A stretch of DNA of 64,000 bases from Acidobacteriota bacterium (GCA_003385635.1 QQUY01000002.1:310001-374000), one strand, 5' to 3'. Positions 36,025 to 45,188 are shown, counted from the stretch's first letter. A program made the numbers and translations. The notes: generated by a model not told the origin, from the letters alone.

Positions 36025-36618
36025 TCACTTCTCATAGTGCCTGACAAGTCCGACCAGGACACCCTGGATCGTCACCCTGTCCGCATCGACCTCGATCGTC
36101 TCGAAGTCCCTGTTGGCCGGTATCAGCTGGATCTTCCTGCCCGATTTCCGGAACGTCTTCACCGTCGCGTTCTCACCGTCGATCAGCGCCACGACCACGT
36201 CGCCGTTCGACGCCGTGCTTGCATGCCTGAGCGCGATCCGGTCGCCGTCGAGTATCTTCTCGTCGATCATCGAGTCGCCGCGGACCTCGAGCGCGAAGTA
36301 ATCGTGTCCGGGTTTGAGCATCGTTGCGGGCACGGACATTTTTTCCGGCGTCAGGACCGCCTCGATCGGGTGACCGGCGGCGACTATCCCCAGAAGAGGC
36401 ACAGTCGTCCACGCCCCGTCACCGGCGTCATCGTCGTACGAAACGAGGCTGACCCCGCGCCAGCGTCCCTTCGAGCGCTTTATGAAGCCCTGTTCTTCGA
36501 GCGAATCGAGCACCTTGTACAAAACGGCGTTCGACTTCGTCCCGATCGCCCGCTTCATCTCACCCTGCGTCGGCGAATCGTTCCTTTTTAAAAACTCCAG
36601 AAGTTTCTCTTCCTGCAT
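36025..36618 (-). CDS. lexA: LexA-type SOS repressor
   Basis: The product has 197 residues from the ATG at 36618 (a GTG at 36627 is the alternative start). The N-terminal ~55 residues form a winged helix-turn-helix (SPTQGEMKRAIGTKSNAVLYKVLDSLEEQGFI), and the C-terminal half is a S24 self-cleavage domain. The scissile bond is Ala81-Gly82 (GIVAAGHP), the nucleophile Ser116 (GDSMIDE) and the base Lys154 (ATVKTF). RecA filaments would trigger autocleavage and release the SOS genes. It heads the mutasome genes imuA, imuB and dnaE2. The HTH is unlike the E. coli LexA type, so its operator need not match the E. coli SOS box. Confidence 0.9.
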   Translation of the reverse strand: MQEEKLLEFLKRNDSPTQGEMKRAIGTKSNAVLYKVLDSLEEQGFIKRSKGRWRGVSLVSYDDDAGDGAWTTVPLLGIVAAGHPIEAVLTPEKMSVPATMLKPGHDYFALEVRGDSMIDEKILDGDRIALRHASTASNGDVVVALIDGENATVKTFRKSGRKIQLIPANRDFETIEVDADRVTIQGVLVGLVRHYEK

Positions 36619-36632
36619 AACAGACACTCTAC

Positions 36633-36661
36633 GGATATTTTATGGACAGTTTGGATAGTTT
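36633..36661 (-). promoter_or_regulatory. Triple 9-mer upstream of lexA, candidate operator
   Basis: Three direct 9-base repeats, GGATATTTT (36633-36641), GGACAGTTT (36644-36652) and GGATAGTTT (36653-36661), lie 15 to 43 bases upstream of the lexA ATG. The position fits an autoregulatory operator. No copy was noticed upstream of imuA, which would agree with one SOS-controlled transcript starting at lexA. This is inference. Confidence 0.35.
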
Positions 36662-36859
36662 AGAGGAAAGGAGGAGGGAGGTCAAGCTCATTTACCAATG
36701 ATCATTGACCATCGACCAATGCGCGAGCGACAGGCAAGAATAAGCCAACCACGGAGGTCACAGAGCCCGCAGAGATTGCAAGTGAAGAATAGAACCAAAA
36801 GGGCGCCAGGGACGCGAAGAACTCATTGGTCAATGCTCAATGACCAGTGACAAATGAAG

Positions 36860-37162
36860 TCAGGCGTCGAGACGTTTGGCGTAAGCGACCATCGTGCCGT
36901 CCTCGACCCATTTCTTCATCAGCCTTAGGTACATCGCCCAGCAGAAGCAGGAGATGCGGTAGTGGTCATTTCCTTCCGGCCAGCCGGTGTGGCTGAAAAG
37001 CACATCTGTGACGGAAACTGAAGAAGATGAGCCCTCCTCAAGAGCCTTTTCTGTCAGCTCAAACCGCACGCGCGAGTTATCCCAGTCGGGCATCGCGGCT
37101 TGGGCCCAAAGTGCGAGAAGCCGATCGGGGCACACCTTGTCACCTAGATGCTCCGAACACAA
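36860..37162 (-). pseudogene. Truncated SRPBCC (AHSA1-like) gene copy
   Basis: The last ~80 residues (AMPDWDNSRVRFEL...GWPEGNDHYRISCFCWAMYLRLMKKWVEDGTMVAYAKRLDA) are almost identical to the end of the intact gene at 39004, and the final ~140 bases differ at only a few positions. Weaker similarity extends back to about VPEKLFELEIY. The first ~60 residues of the fold, including the AWW helix, are missing and replaced by AT-rich DNA. It cannot form a complete SRPBCC domain, so it is called a broken duplicate. Confidence 0.7.
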
Positions 37163-37331
37163 CCGCCAATGAATTCGGACTTACGACAGAATCCTTACCT
37201 TGATCAAGTACTCATTTCAACTTCCAAACATCCCGGGTCTGCAATGTGAATGTTGTGCGAAATCAGGAAGATGTCCCCCCTCCATTGCGATTAACAATGG
37301 CAATATATAAGTAATTGAAAAGGTAAATCTA

Positions 37332-38444
37332 TCAGTTTTCAGGATACCCACGAAGGATGTTCAACAACTCGTCCGCGATACTGGGATTTGAGTTTAGTTT
37401 CAACTGCGCTTCGGAAATTATTGCTCTCAGCAACAATTGATAATCCTCTCTACTTACATCGGTCTCGTTAGATTCCACTTTCTCGGCAGTTTCTCCGATG
37501 TTTCCACTCCTTGATTTCACAGAATCAAACACAGGCGCAAGAGAAGAGTTTCCAACAATAAGCCCAAACAAAGCCTTAAGTTTGTCAGCACCTTCGTCAT
37601 CCTCATTAGATTTAGCTACGATTGATTGGGCTAATGAAGAAGCTTGAAACATCTTTTTCGAACTAGCTAGTGACACCGAGCCCGGCGCGACCGAACCTCT
37701 TTCCGCTTCAGCTAGCTCCCTGCGCGCTTGAGCAGCACCTTCCCCAGTTTCGTTGTTTAAGGCTGCAAGCGCCTCGTCCCAGGTTCCCGCGATGTAATAG
37801 TCGACAAGATCAATGTAAGCTGCTTCAAATGGGTAGGCTTCATGCGACTCTTTCATATTATCTAGAATGCGAATCTTCACGTCGGCCCTTAGATCGATCA
37901 TCTTGTTAAACAAAATCTGCATTTCCATTAATCGAAGGTTTTTCGTGGCCGAAGCTCTTGATCCTTGGAACAGAGTAAGCGTGTTTGTTATGACGTCCTT
38001 AGCTCGGGTTCCATTTACTACATTCACTGCAGTCGAAGCAGCTAACTCCAAGACATCCATGGTCACTTGCAGAATGTCGTTTCCTTTTCGACGCTTGTTT
38101 CTGTAACTCAAGAAGTTGTAGTCAATTTGAGCAATTGTGAAGTAAACGATTTCGTTTCTGTACTCTTTCAATCGTTCTTGACTCCTAGGGCTTGAAAACA
38201 TTGGATTTCTTGTTTTGCAGTCTTCAAGCTTGTTTTCATTTCTCTCACATTCATACTTTTCGACCAATTCGTTTAGACGTTTTCTCGCTTGTTTGCCGTT
38301 CAAAGCTACAACCGAGTCTTTGCGAATGACATTGGGCTTCTTCTGGCCGCTTACTTCTATTGGAGAGATGAAACCTGCAAGAGCTATCAAGAACAAGAAA
38401 GGAAGGTATATGATGTTAAAGTCGGATTCGGTATCTTGTGGCAT
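37332..38444 (-). CDS. Unknown protein with N-terminal signal or anchor, AT-rich
   Basis: The 370 residues begin with a hydrophobic stretch (IIYLPFLFLIALAGFISPIEVSGQ) that may be a signal peptide or anchor. The rest is mostly helical and charged with no recognised family (KRLNELVEKYECERNENKLEDC, AQARRELAEAERGS, DELLNILRGYPEN). Base composition is clearly AT-richer than the neighbours, and the gene sits between two copies of the same SRPBCC gene, so it probably arrived by transfer or rearrangement. Two Cys in the N-terminal part could form a disulfide outside the membrane. Confidence 0.65.
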   Translation of the reverse strand: MPQDTESDFNIIYLPFLFLIALAGFISPIEVSGQKKPNVIRKDSVVALNGKQARKRLNELVEKYECERNENKLEDCKTRNPMFSSPRSQERLKEYRNEIVYFTIAQIDYNFLSYRNKRRKGNDILQVTMDVLELAASTAVNVVNGTRAKDVITNTLTLFQGSRASATKNLRLMEMQILFNKMIDLRADVKIRILDNMKESHEAYPFEAAYIDLVDYYIAGTWDEALAALNNETGEGAAQARRELAEAERGSVAPGSVSLASSKKMFQASSLAQSIVAKSNEDDEGADKLKALFGLIVGNSSLAPVFDSVKSRSGNIGETAEKVESNETDVSREDYQLLLRAIISEAQLKLNSNPSIADELLNILRGYPEN

Positions 38445-39003
38445 TTTGTCTCCTCAGTTAGCTAATGTCGCCTATCTGGACGGTCGCTTCTCCAATATCC
38501 TGATCGGCAACTGGTGTGGGAATCCAGTTTTGGCATCCGATGACACGCTCCACCTTCCTAGGGGCAAAGGGTCGAGACTCCCGCAGGTTGATTCCTGGTA
38601 GCAGGACGCCAGTACGGCACCTGCAAGTAGATCTAACTTCTTTGGGTGATTAGCGGGAGAAAAAGTGCAAACTCTTTTTCGGTTTATTTATCACAATCGG
38701 GAATCGATAGCAACAAATTTCTTGATAATTATGGAGATAAGGCCGTCTACCGTTGGGATAATGTCGGAAGAGAATCCCGGTAGCGCTTCAATACAATTGT
38801 CATTCAATACCATTGCACCATATTGAAAGATTCTGCCTTGGAATCGAGGTACCGCTGGTTCTTCTCTTGCGACCCTAGGGTGACGTCGGCGGATCCGATT
38901 CATGAACGACAGGTAGTCGTGCCGAAATGCTCAAAAAATTTCTTCGGGGAATCATGCATACGGCATTGATTAAGGGTAGAGAAAAGCCTCACCCTCAATG
39001 ACC
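38445..39003. other. Gap without a supported gene
   Basis: The 559 bases are AT-richer than the core. A minus-strand 70-codon frame at 38691-38903 is open but shows no ribosome-binding site or recognisable protein. No repeat family of this window was recognised here, unlike most other gaps, which fits an inserted segment that extends from about 37163 to 38990. Confidence 0.4.
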
Positions 39004-39444
39004 TCACGCGTCGAGACGTTTGGCGTAAGCGACCATCGTGCCGTCTTCGACCCACTTCTTCATCAGCCGCAGGTACATCGCCCAGCAGAAGCAGGAGATG
39101 CGGTAGTGGTCATTTCCTTCCGGCCAGCCGGTGTGGCTGAAGCGGACCTCGGTAGCTGGCTTGTCGCTCTCGAAAGGCGCAAGCTCAAACCTCACACGCG
39201 AATTTTCCCAGTCGGGCATCGCGTCATAGATCTCGAGCTCGAACAGCTTCTCCGGGACGCACTCCGTCACGCGCGCCTTCCAGTCATAGCCCTCGCCGAA
39301 GAAAAGCTCGTACACATTGCCTTTTGCAGGCTCGCCCTCCGAAGAAAGCGACCACCAGGCGTCAAGGCCCTCAGGTGTCGAAACAGCGTCAAAGACCTCG
39401 CTCGCGGGAGCAAAAACGGGGAATTGATGAATGATGTCGGGCAT
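39004..39444 (-). CDS. SRPBCC (AHSA1-like) protein
   Basis: The 146 residues form one START-like fold: HQFPVFAPASEVFDAVSTPEGLDAWWS at the N-terminus, the central beta sheet (YELFFGEGYDWKARVTEC, SRVRFEL, EVRFSHTGWPEGNDHY) and a long C-terminal helix (CFCWAMYLRLMKKWVEDG). This is the AHSA1-type pattern, which binds hydrophobic ligands or chaperones. The gene is intact. A truncated, nearly identical 3' copy lies at 36860, separated by about 1.8 kb of AT-richer DNA. Confidence 0.85.
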   Translation of the reverse strand: MPDIIHQFPVFAPASEVFDAVSTPEGLDAWWSLSSEGEPAKGNVYELFFGEGYDWKARVTECVPEKLFELEIYDAMPDWENSRVRFELAPFESDKPATEVRFSHTGWPEGNDHYRISCFCWAMYLRLMKKWVEDGTMVAYAKRLDA

Positions 39445-39713
39445 AATCCGGAAAATATATCACGGGTAGTGATTCGTGAATGGTGAATCGTTAATGGTGA
39501 ATCGTGAGTTGAAGAACAGAGAAACAAGATGGACAAGATGTATAGGATGGCTTCTTTTGAGTAGCTGCGTTGAATAGAACTGCCCACGAGGTTGCCATCA
39601 GACCGCAATCCTGTTCATCCTGTTCATCCTGTTTCAATTTCCCTTTTCTCGGTCGCTTCTGCTACCGGTTCTGATCACAGCGAGGCTGGCTTTCTTCCCA
39701 AGAGCGTCAGGAC

Positions 39714-40033
39714 TACCGCAAAGTCACAGAGGCGCTGAGAAACATGAATGTGGGGGATCGCCTGCGGGGGTTGGATTCTTGATTTGAAACTCTAAAGCAA
39801 TCCCAAGAAGAAACTTTGAAGTCGTCACAATCGGAGTTTCCCAAAAACACTTTGCGTCTCAGCGCCTTAGCGATTGATTCGTGAATGGAAAAAATGACCG
39901 CGGAGGCACAGAGGCGCGAAGTAGTTTGAATGAAGGGATCGCTCGCAAACGTTGAAATCTGAAACCGAAACTTTGAAGTAGTAACAAATGGTGTTCCCCC
40001 AAAAACTCTTTGCGTCTCAGCGCCTTCGCGGTT
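39714..40033. mobile_element. Two tandem MITE-2-like elements
   Basis: Two units lie at about 39714-39872 and 39897-40033. Each runs from an ACCGCNNAG..ACAGAGGCG start to a CTTTGCGTCTCAGCGCCTT end, which is its inverted counterpart. The core contains TTGAAATCTGAAACCGAAAC-type sequence. They sit directly downstream of the 1069-residue lipoprotein gene. Open frames inside are not coding. Confidence 0.7.
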
Positions 40034-40081
40034 GATCCTCATCTTACCCGTTGCAGGCGGGATGCCTGCGTTCCGTCTCGA

Positions 40082-43000
40082 TCATCCGCCACCGTGCGAG
40101 GTGATGTCAGGCAGGAAGATCGGCATCCGGACGATCGTATCCGCGCGCTGACCCGCGATCGGTCGGAAACCCGTCCAGACTCCGTTCGACTTCCGTACTA
40201 TATAAAGTTCGCCGGTCGCCGTAGCGATCGCCGATACGTTCATAGGCCCGGAATGCGAGATGCCGCCGACAACGGTCTCGCTTCCTCCGATCGACTCGAA
40301 GTCGGGCCACAACAGTGACGGGGCGGGCGGCGCACCTCTCCCGGGCGGCGGAACTGGACCGGCCGACGTTTCCGTCGAATACCACTTCAGTCCGCGCATC
40401 GCGAGAACATTCAGATGCGCTGGACCGAAGGCAGCCAGAACGGGATCTTCTTTCGAAGTCCCCCCAATGTCGGTAAACGCCTCCGGCCGGCAATTCTGCG
40501 GTACCGAACAATTCTCTTTAGCAAAGAACCTGCGGTGAAAGAGCCTTCCATCCTGCCGGCGCACGAGGATCAAATCGACGGTCCCGTCTCCCCAGCTTGC
40601 CACCGACCGCGAGCTGAAAAGCACGTCGTTAGCTGAAAAGCCCGCCGGGATCTTCTCGGGATTGCCCCAGGCGCCGTTCATGTATTGGGTACGGATAAGA
40701 GCTCCTCCGCTGTTCAGATAGAACAGGTCGAAATCACCGGCGCCTGTATGAACCAGTGCGGGTGCGGACACCGCGTCCCTTCCCACCTGAAGCGCCGGAC
40801 TCCAGTCGTCGCCGCGGAACCGCCAGACAAAAACGCTGCGGTTCGTCGCCGTCGCAACGAACATTAGAGCCCCGTTTCCGAACCCGGCCGCTGCCATTGC
40901 CTTGATCTCAGTATCGGCGGGAACACTAACTGTGAAGGGCCTCGAAACTCCGCTCAACCGATGACGGGTATGGACGGGCGTTCCGTCCGCCCGGACAATG
41001 AAATCGTCGTAAATACCCGGACCGGCGGTGAGAACGATCGGGTCAACGTGATTGCTGGCCGACCGTACGGCGATCGTCGAGCCGAGCGGATAGGTCGCAT
41101 TTGTCGCGGCGATCCGATCGACGTGCGGTGTTAGTCCGAAACCGTTTCGGTTGCCTATATGAACCGACTGAAAATTCCTGTCGACAGCCGCGATCGCGGG
41201 CCTACCTGTGTACTGGACAATATCCGTCAAGTCCCAACCCCGCCAGCCTACTGTCTTCCAGAGCTCCCGTCCGTACCGGCCGCTTTCGAACTCGTTGAAG
41301 AAGACCCTCGACTGTATAGCCTGACCCTGGGGGCTTGAAAGAGCCGCCACCTCAAGTTTCCCGGTACGCGTGCCCGCCGACGAAAAGCCGGCGACGTGGA
41401 GCGGGTATTTCGGCTGAGCATTGCTGAATCCGCCCGCAAGGATCGTCCATCCCTGCCAGCCCGGATTAACCGTCCTGCCGTCGATCGGATGCGGAGCAAG
41501 GGAATGGAACGAGAGATTGTGTTGAAGTCTGTTGTATGTGTCCCGGGCGATCAATTCGGGCTGTCCAAAGGACGAGCAGGTCAATTCCGGCGAGGCATTC
41601 GTAGTGAATTGTCTGAATTTGTGCGGGCTCGAGAAAGAAATTCCGGTCTGTCCGACTCCCGCCTCAAAATTTCCGCTGTAGACCTCCAGGCGCTGGTGGA
41701 TAAGAAGCCCGGCATCGTTGGAATACGCAAGCTCAAGCTTGTCTCCCCCGCAGGCAGCGAGCACCGGAGCGTAGCGTACCTTTGAACGAATACTGCGCGT
41801 AGACTTCAATGTTGTAGGCTGACCCCAGATACGTGTTTCCAGATCGAAAGCTATCGCGCCTGCCAGGTCTTGTGAATCAACGAATGCGACTACGAGCTTG
41901 CCGCCGACGATCGCCACGGCCGGATCCCGGAAAGGCGCATCGAACCCGGGGTAGTTTTTTAAAGGTACGGTTTTCGGGGTGACCCACTCGCCGTGGACCC
42001 TTCGGTGATGCCAGAGCTCGCCGTCCGAACCCTGAACGACGATCTCAACCTGGCCCGGTGCGGTCGCGGCCAAAGCCGGCTCTCCCCTCGCAAGGGTGAG
42101 GTTGCCGGCGTTTTTTACCGGCTCGATGATCACCTCGTTACCCCAGGCTTCGTCCCGCCAGTGAGCGTAGACAAGCCTTCCCTGATCGTCCGATGCAGCC
42201 AGTTCCAACTGACCTTCCCCGGAATGTACAAGAACCGGATGATCGATCTTAGCCGTATCGATCTGCTTGCCGGACTTCCCAAAACCCACCGGGCCGTAGT
42301 CGCTCCATTCGCCATTCCTCCGCACGCCGTGATACAGATTTCCGTCCGTGCGAGGGGCAACGATGTGGAGTTCCGGCCTTGCGTCGTCGGGTCCGAGCCA
42401 GTCAGACCTGTAAGCGTAGGACGCCCTCAGGCGCTCCGGACCCATTGGGGATTGCGGAGTGATCCGCAGATCCGGGATCGAGAAGTGATAGAAGCCAAGA
42501 TCGAATATGTGATCTACCGGCCGTGTCATAGAATGCGAAAGCACTGTTGAGAGTCCATCCTGAACCGCTCCGGGCACGGACGTCCCATTTCCGGCAACCG
42601 TAATCGCTGAACCAAGAGACGGAGTCATCTTGAGACGTATCCGGCCGGCGTTGGCAACCGGTGAATAGACCAGGGCCTCGCCGTCAAGCCGCAGATCCGG
42701 GATCGTTACGGTCATCGGATAAGACCCATTTATGTTTGCAAACAGGTTGACCAGCCAGTTGACCGCATTGACTTCGACAACTCCATCGATCTCAACCCTT
42801 GTCCGGACCGAGTAGCCGATCGACTGACTCCTGCTTCTGTAGTCGAACACTGGGTTTGTAAGAAATGTGAGGCGCACCGTGTTTAATCGCGTGAGTCTAG
42901 CCTTTTCATCCGAGTTCTGGCTTGTATAAAGCTCGAGCCTGTCCTCCGCCCATTTCCCGATCTGCGCTTCAAGTTCGGATGCGAGGCGCCCAAGCAGTAT

Positions 43001-43291
43001 CGGGCCGGGCCCGGTTTCGAGAGTCGAGAGCTCGGTCGCACGCATTTCCGACAACAGATTCGTACCGGAAAGCGTCGGTGAACCGCTCGAATTGCTGAAT
43101 TGCAGTTCGAGCGTTCTGCCCTGAAGGCTGTCCAGATGCATATTTGCGATCGCCTCTGTGGACAGCACACCGTTGTATGCAGCGACCTCTCTTTCAGACA
43201 AGTAAAAGTCGTCGTCGCAGGACGTGAAGATCAGAACTAAGAGTGACAACGCTGCGGCGATCCTGCTCGAACGAATGCTTTTCAGTCTCAT
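40082..43291 (-). CDS. Large lipoprotein with beta-propeller lectin-like repeats
   Basis: The 1069 residues start at the ATG 43291, behind GAGGAG. A signal peptide ends in a lipobox (VLIFTSCDDD), so it is lipid-anchored. The first ~330 residues are a unique domain. From about 330 on, repeated units such as DGNLYHGVRRNGEWSDYG, DQGRLVYAHWRDEAWG and SDGELWHHRRVHGEWV resemble the propeller blades of PLL/tachylectin-like fucose-binding proteins or sialidase-type folds. It may bind glycans at the cell surface. It forms a pair with the lipoprotein gene 11 bases upstream. Confidence 0.75.
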   Translation of the reverse strand: MRLKSIRSSRIAAALSLLVLIFTSCDDDFYLSEREVAAYNGVLSTEAIANMHLDSLQGRTLELQFSNSSGSPTLSGTNLLSEMRATELSTLETGPGPILLGRLASELEAQIGKWAEDRLELYTSQNSDEKARLTRLNTVRLTFLTNPVFDYRSRSQSIGYSVRTRVEIDGVVEVNAVNWLVNLFANINGSYPMTVTIPDLRLDGEALVYSPVANAGRIRLKMTPSLGSAITVAGNGTSVPGAVQDGLSTVLSHSMTRPVDHIFDLGFYHFSIPDLRITPQSPMGPERLRASYAYRSDWLGPDDARPELHIVAPRTDGNLYHGVRRNGEWSDYGPVGFGKSGKQIDTAKIDHPVLVHSGEGQLELAASDDQGRLVYAHWRDEAWGNEVIIEPVKNAGNLTLARGEPALAATAPGQVEIVVQGSDGELWHHRRVHGEWVTPKTVPLKNYPGFDAPFRDPAVAIVGGKLVVAFVDSQDLAGAIAFDLETRIWGQPTTLKSTRSIRSKVRYAPVLAACGGDKLELAYSNDAGLLIHQRLEVYSGNFEAGVGQTGISFSSPHKFRQFTTNASPELTCSSFGQPELIARDTYNRLQHNLSFHSLAPHPIDGRTVNPGWQGWTILAGGFSNAQPKYPLHVAGFSSAGTRTGKLEVAALSSPQGQAIQSRVFFNEFESGRYGRELWKTVGWRGWDLTDIVQYTGRPAIAAVDRNFQSVHIGNRNGFGLTPHVDRIAATNATYPLGSTIAVRSASNHVDPIVLTAGPGIYDDFIVRADGTPVHTRHRLSGVSRPFTVSVPADTEIKAMAAAGFGNGALMFVATATNRSVFVWRFRGDDWSPALQVGRDAVSAPALVHTGAGDFDLFYLNSGGALIRTQYMNGAWGNPEKIPAGFSANDVLFSSRSVASWGDGTVDLILVRRQDGRLFHRRFFAKENCSVPQNCRPEAFTDIGGTSKEDPVLAAFGPAHLNVLAMRGLKWYSTETSAGPVPPPGRGAPPAPSLLWPDFESIGGSETVVGGISHSGPMNVSAIATATGELYIVRKSNGVWTGFRPIAGQRADTIVRMPIFLPDITSHGGG

Positions 43292-43302
43292 CTTATAACT
43301 CC

Positions 43303-44460
43303 TCAATCTGCGGCCAGCGTGAACTCGATTATCAAAGGCTCCTGCATCTGTACCTGATCGGCTCCCTCAATCAAATTAAAGTCAACAAGCCAGGTGATGA
43401 GGTCCGTTTCCTGCGGAAGTCTATACGAGGGATTTATCACATACTCGACTGTCTGGAGATTCGGGTCAGTGCTGTAGGTCGTCCGGCATTCGTTGAACAA
43501 GAAGAATGCCCCCTCGACCGGTTCTGGCCTCGCATAACACCTCTTGTCAGCCTCAGACACCGGTATGAGCGTACCTGGGAATACAGGTATGAACAGAACC
43601 CTGGACGGCTTCACCGGTTCTGCTCCTTCGGGCAACACGCACGTCCGTCCGGTGGAGCGGTCGTCTATGCATCTCCCGCGATAGAATCTGATCTCTGAAA
43701 CTCGCACGTCCGGACTGAAATTCTCCTCCCACACAGGAGAACCTCCAGCATCCCAACGCCATACTGTATTTCCGTCAATTGTGTCCGGTGTGAGTTGAAA
43801 TGCCGCCCTTTGGGGGGCATCGGGTGCGATCACGTGGATCAGCACCTCGCCGTCCGTTTCTCCCTTGATTGTCGATCTGATGTTGTGGCCGACCCGCATG
43901 GTATAGAGCCCGTCGGCAGTCGGCTCAAAATCATTTGGTCTGCCTGGTGCGATTTCGCCGCAGGTAAATCTTAAGTTCTGGCTAGTATTGGGGCCGTCAA
44001 AATCCAGGATCACGTTCGGGGAATCTGTTTCCAGAAATGTTGGTTCAGACAAGAGCGTGACGAGACGAGGGGCGGGCACTATGGATCCGCAATCATTGAC
44101 CAGCGTGTCCGGTCGGCAAAGGTCGCAGACAAGACAGCCCTCGGTCGACTGATTGTTCTCAAACGGGCAGACAGCGCCATCCGACTGCCAATGCATTTCG
44201 AATGTGTCCCACTCGAAAACAACGCGATTCCCTTGCTTGAGCCAGTAGCTTCGCGCACTTCCTATCGAATCAATACCGCTTGTCTCAAAATCGTGCGGGG
44301 CGAACTTCACGCCTTCGAACTCAAGCGTCAGAACCCGCCCGTCGCTGGCCACGCCATTTTCCACGACAATCACGTTGATGCAGCCGTTCAGCAGAATCAC
44401 AAGGGCTATAGGAATTGCAGAAATAATGTAAGAACGGACCTGGCGGTAAGTGAGAGACAA
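43303..44460 (-). CDS. Lipoprotein of unknown function, paired with propeller protein
   Basis: The 385 residues have a signal and lipobox (ALVILLNGCIN). Cysteines in the middle (CPFENNQSTEGCLVCDLC) suggest disulfides outside the membrane. Repeated beta-rich segments follow, with no recognised domain. The sequence CYARPEPVEG near 300 is encoded by a short palindromic DNA segment resembling REP-derived peptide insertions known in other bacteria. The stop lies 11 bases before the propeller lipoprotein start, so both are probably made together and may form a surface complex. Confidence 0.7.
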   Translation of the reverse strand: MSLTYRQVRSYIISAIPIALVILLNGCINVIVVENGVASDGRVLTLEFEGVKFAPHDFETSGIDSIGSARSYWLKQGNRVVFEWDTFEMHWQSDGAVCPFENNQSTEGCLVCDLCRPDTLVNDCGSIVPAPRLVTLLSEPTFLETDSPNVILDFDGPNTSQNLRFTCGEIAPGRPNDFEPTADGLYTMRVGHNIRSTIKGETDGEVLIHVIAPDAPQRAAFQLTPDTIDGNTVWRWDAGGSPVWEENFSPDVRVSEIRFYRGRCIDDRSTGRTCVLPEGAEPVKPSRVLFIPVFPGTLIPVSEADKRCYARPEPVEGAFFLFNECRTTYSTDPNLQTVEYVINPSYRLPQETDLITWLVDFNLIEGADQVQMQEPLIIEFTLAAD

Positions 44461-44737
44461 ATCACACCTCCTTCGAAGATTGCTGAATTGTAGAGAAACT
44501 GGAACGCGAACAGACGGGCATCTCTTTGGGAGATCCGACGATTCTCGGATGACTGCGAGTCATTGGGGAAAGCTCCAGTCTGGTCGGCAAAAGAGAAAAG
44601 TAGAAACGGGCGAAATTGCTTGCGGTGCCGGTATCCTATAGCAAGAAGATCAAAAAAATCAATGAATTCACGATCAAGGAGTTGTAGATCTTTTTCTCGC
44701 GGCCGGGTTTCGGGATCCTCGAAAGCGTGTTAGCGAC

Positions 44738-45188
44738 GACCGCGGAGTCGCAGAGTAGCAACGTAGTTTGAATGTGAATTCCCGTCAGCAAGCCCTGAAC
44801 TCTGAAGACGAAACTTTGAAGTTCTCTTAAGAAGTGCTTTTCGAAATCCCTTTGCGCCTCAGCGCCTTTTCGGTTGATCCTTGAACGGAAAGAAATTGAC
44901 CGCGGAGGCGCAGAGTCGCGAAGTAGCTTGAATGTGGGGCGCCGACCGCAGACCTTGAACTCTGGATCTGAAACCCTGAAGCAATCAAAACGAGCGATTC
45001 CCCAAAAGACTTTGCGCCTCAGCGCCTTTGCGGTTGATCCGTGAATGGAAAGGAAATGACCACGGAGGCGCAAAAAGAACTTTTAAGTAGGAGATCATTC
45101 GCAAGCGTTGAAATCTCAAACTGAAACTTTGAAGTAATCACAAACGGTGTTTCCGTAGAACTCTTTGCGTCTCAGCGCCTTTGCGGTT
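44738..45188. mobile_element. Three tandem MITE-2-like elements
   Basis: Units lie at about 44738-44874, 44899-45034 and 45059-45188. Each runs from ACCGCGGAG.CGCAGAG to TTTGCG(C/T)CTCAGCGCCTTT.CGGT and shares CGCAGAG and GAAACTTTGAAGT-type core words. They fill most of the gap upstream of the two-lipoprotein unit. Together with the two copies at 39714-40033 they bracket that unit. No coding frame inside is credible. Confidence 0.72.

Noticed and set aside
38691-38903. 70-codon minus-strand frame in the AT-rich gap
   Set aside because: No ribosome-binding site, no recognisable motif and no neighbour context; not enough to call a gene.
39713-40042. Minus-strand frame of 109 codons
   Set aside because: It is the translation of two repeat elements and is interrupted in the other copies.
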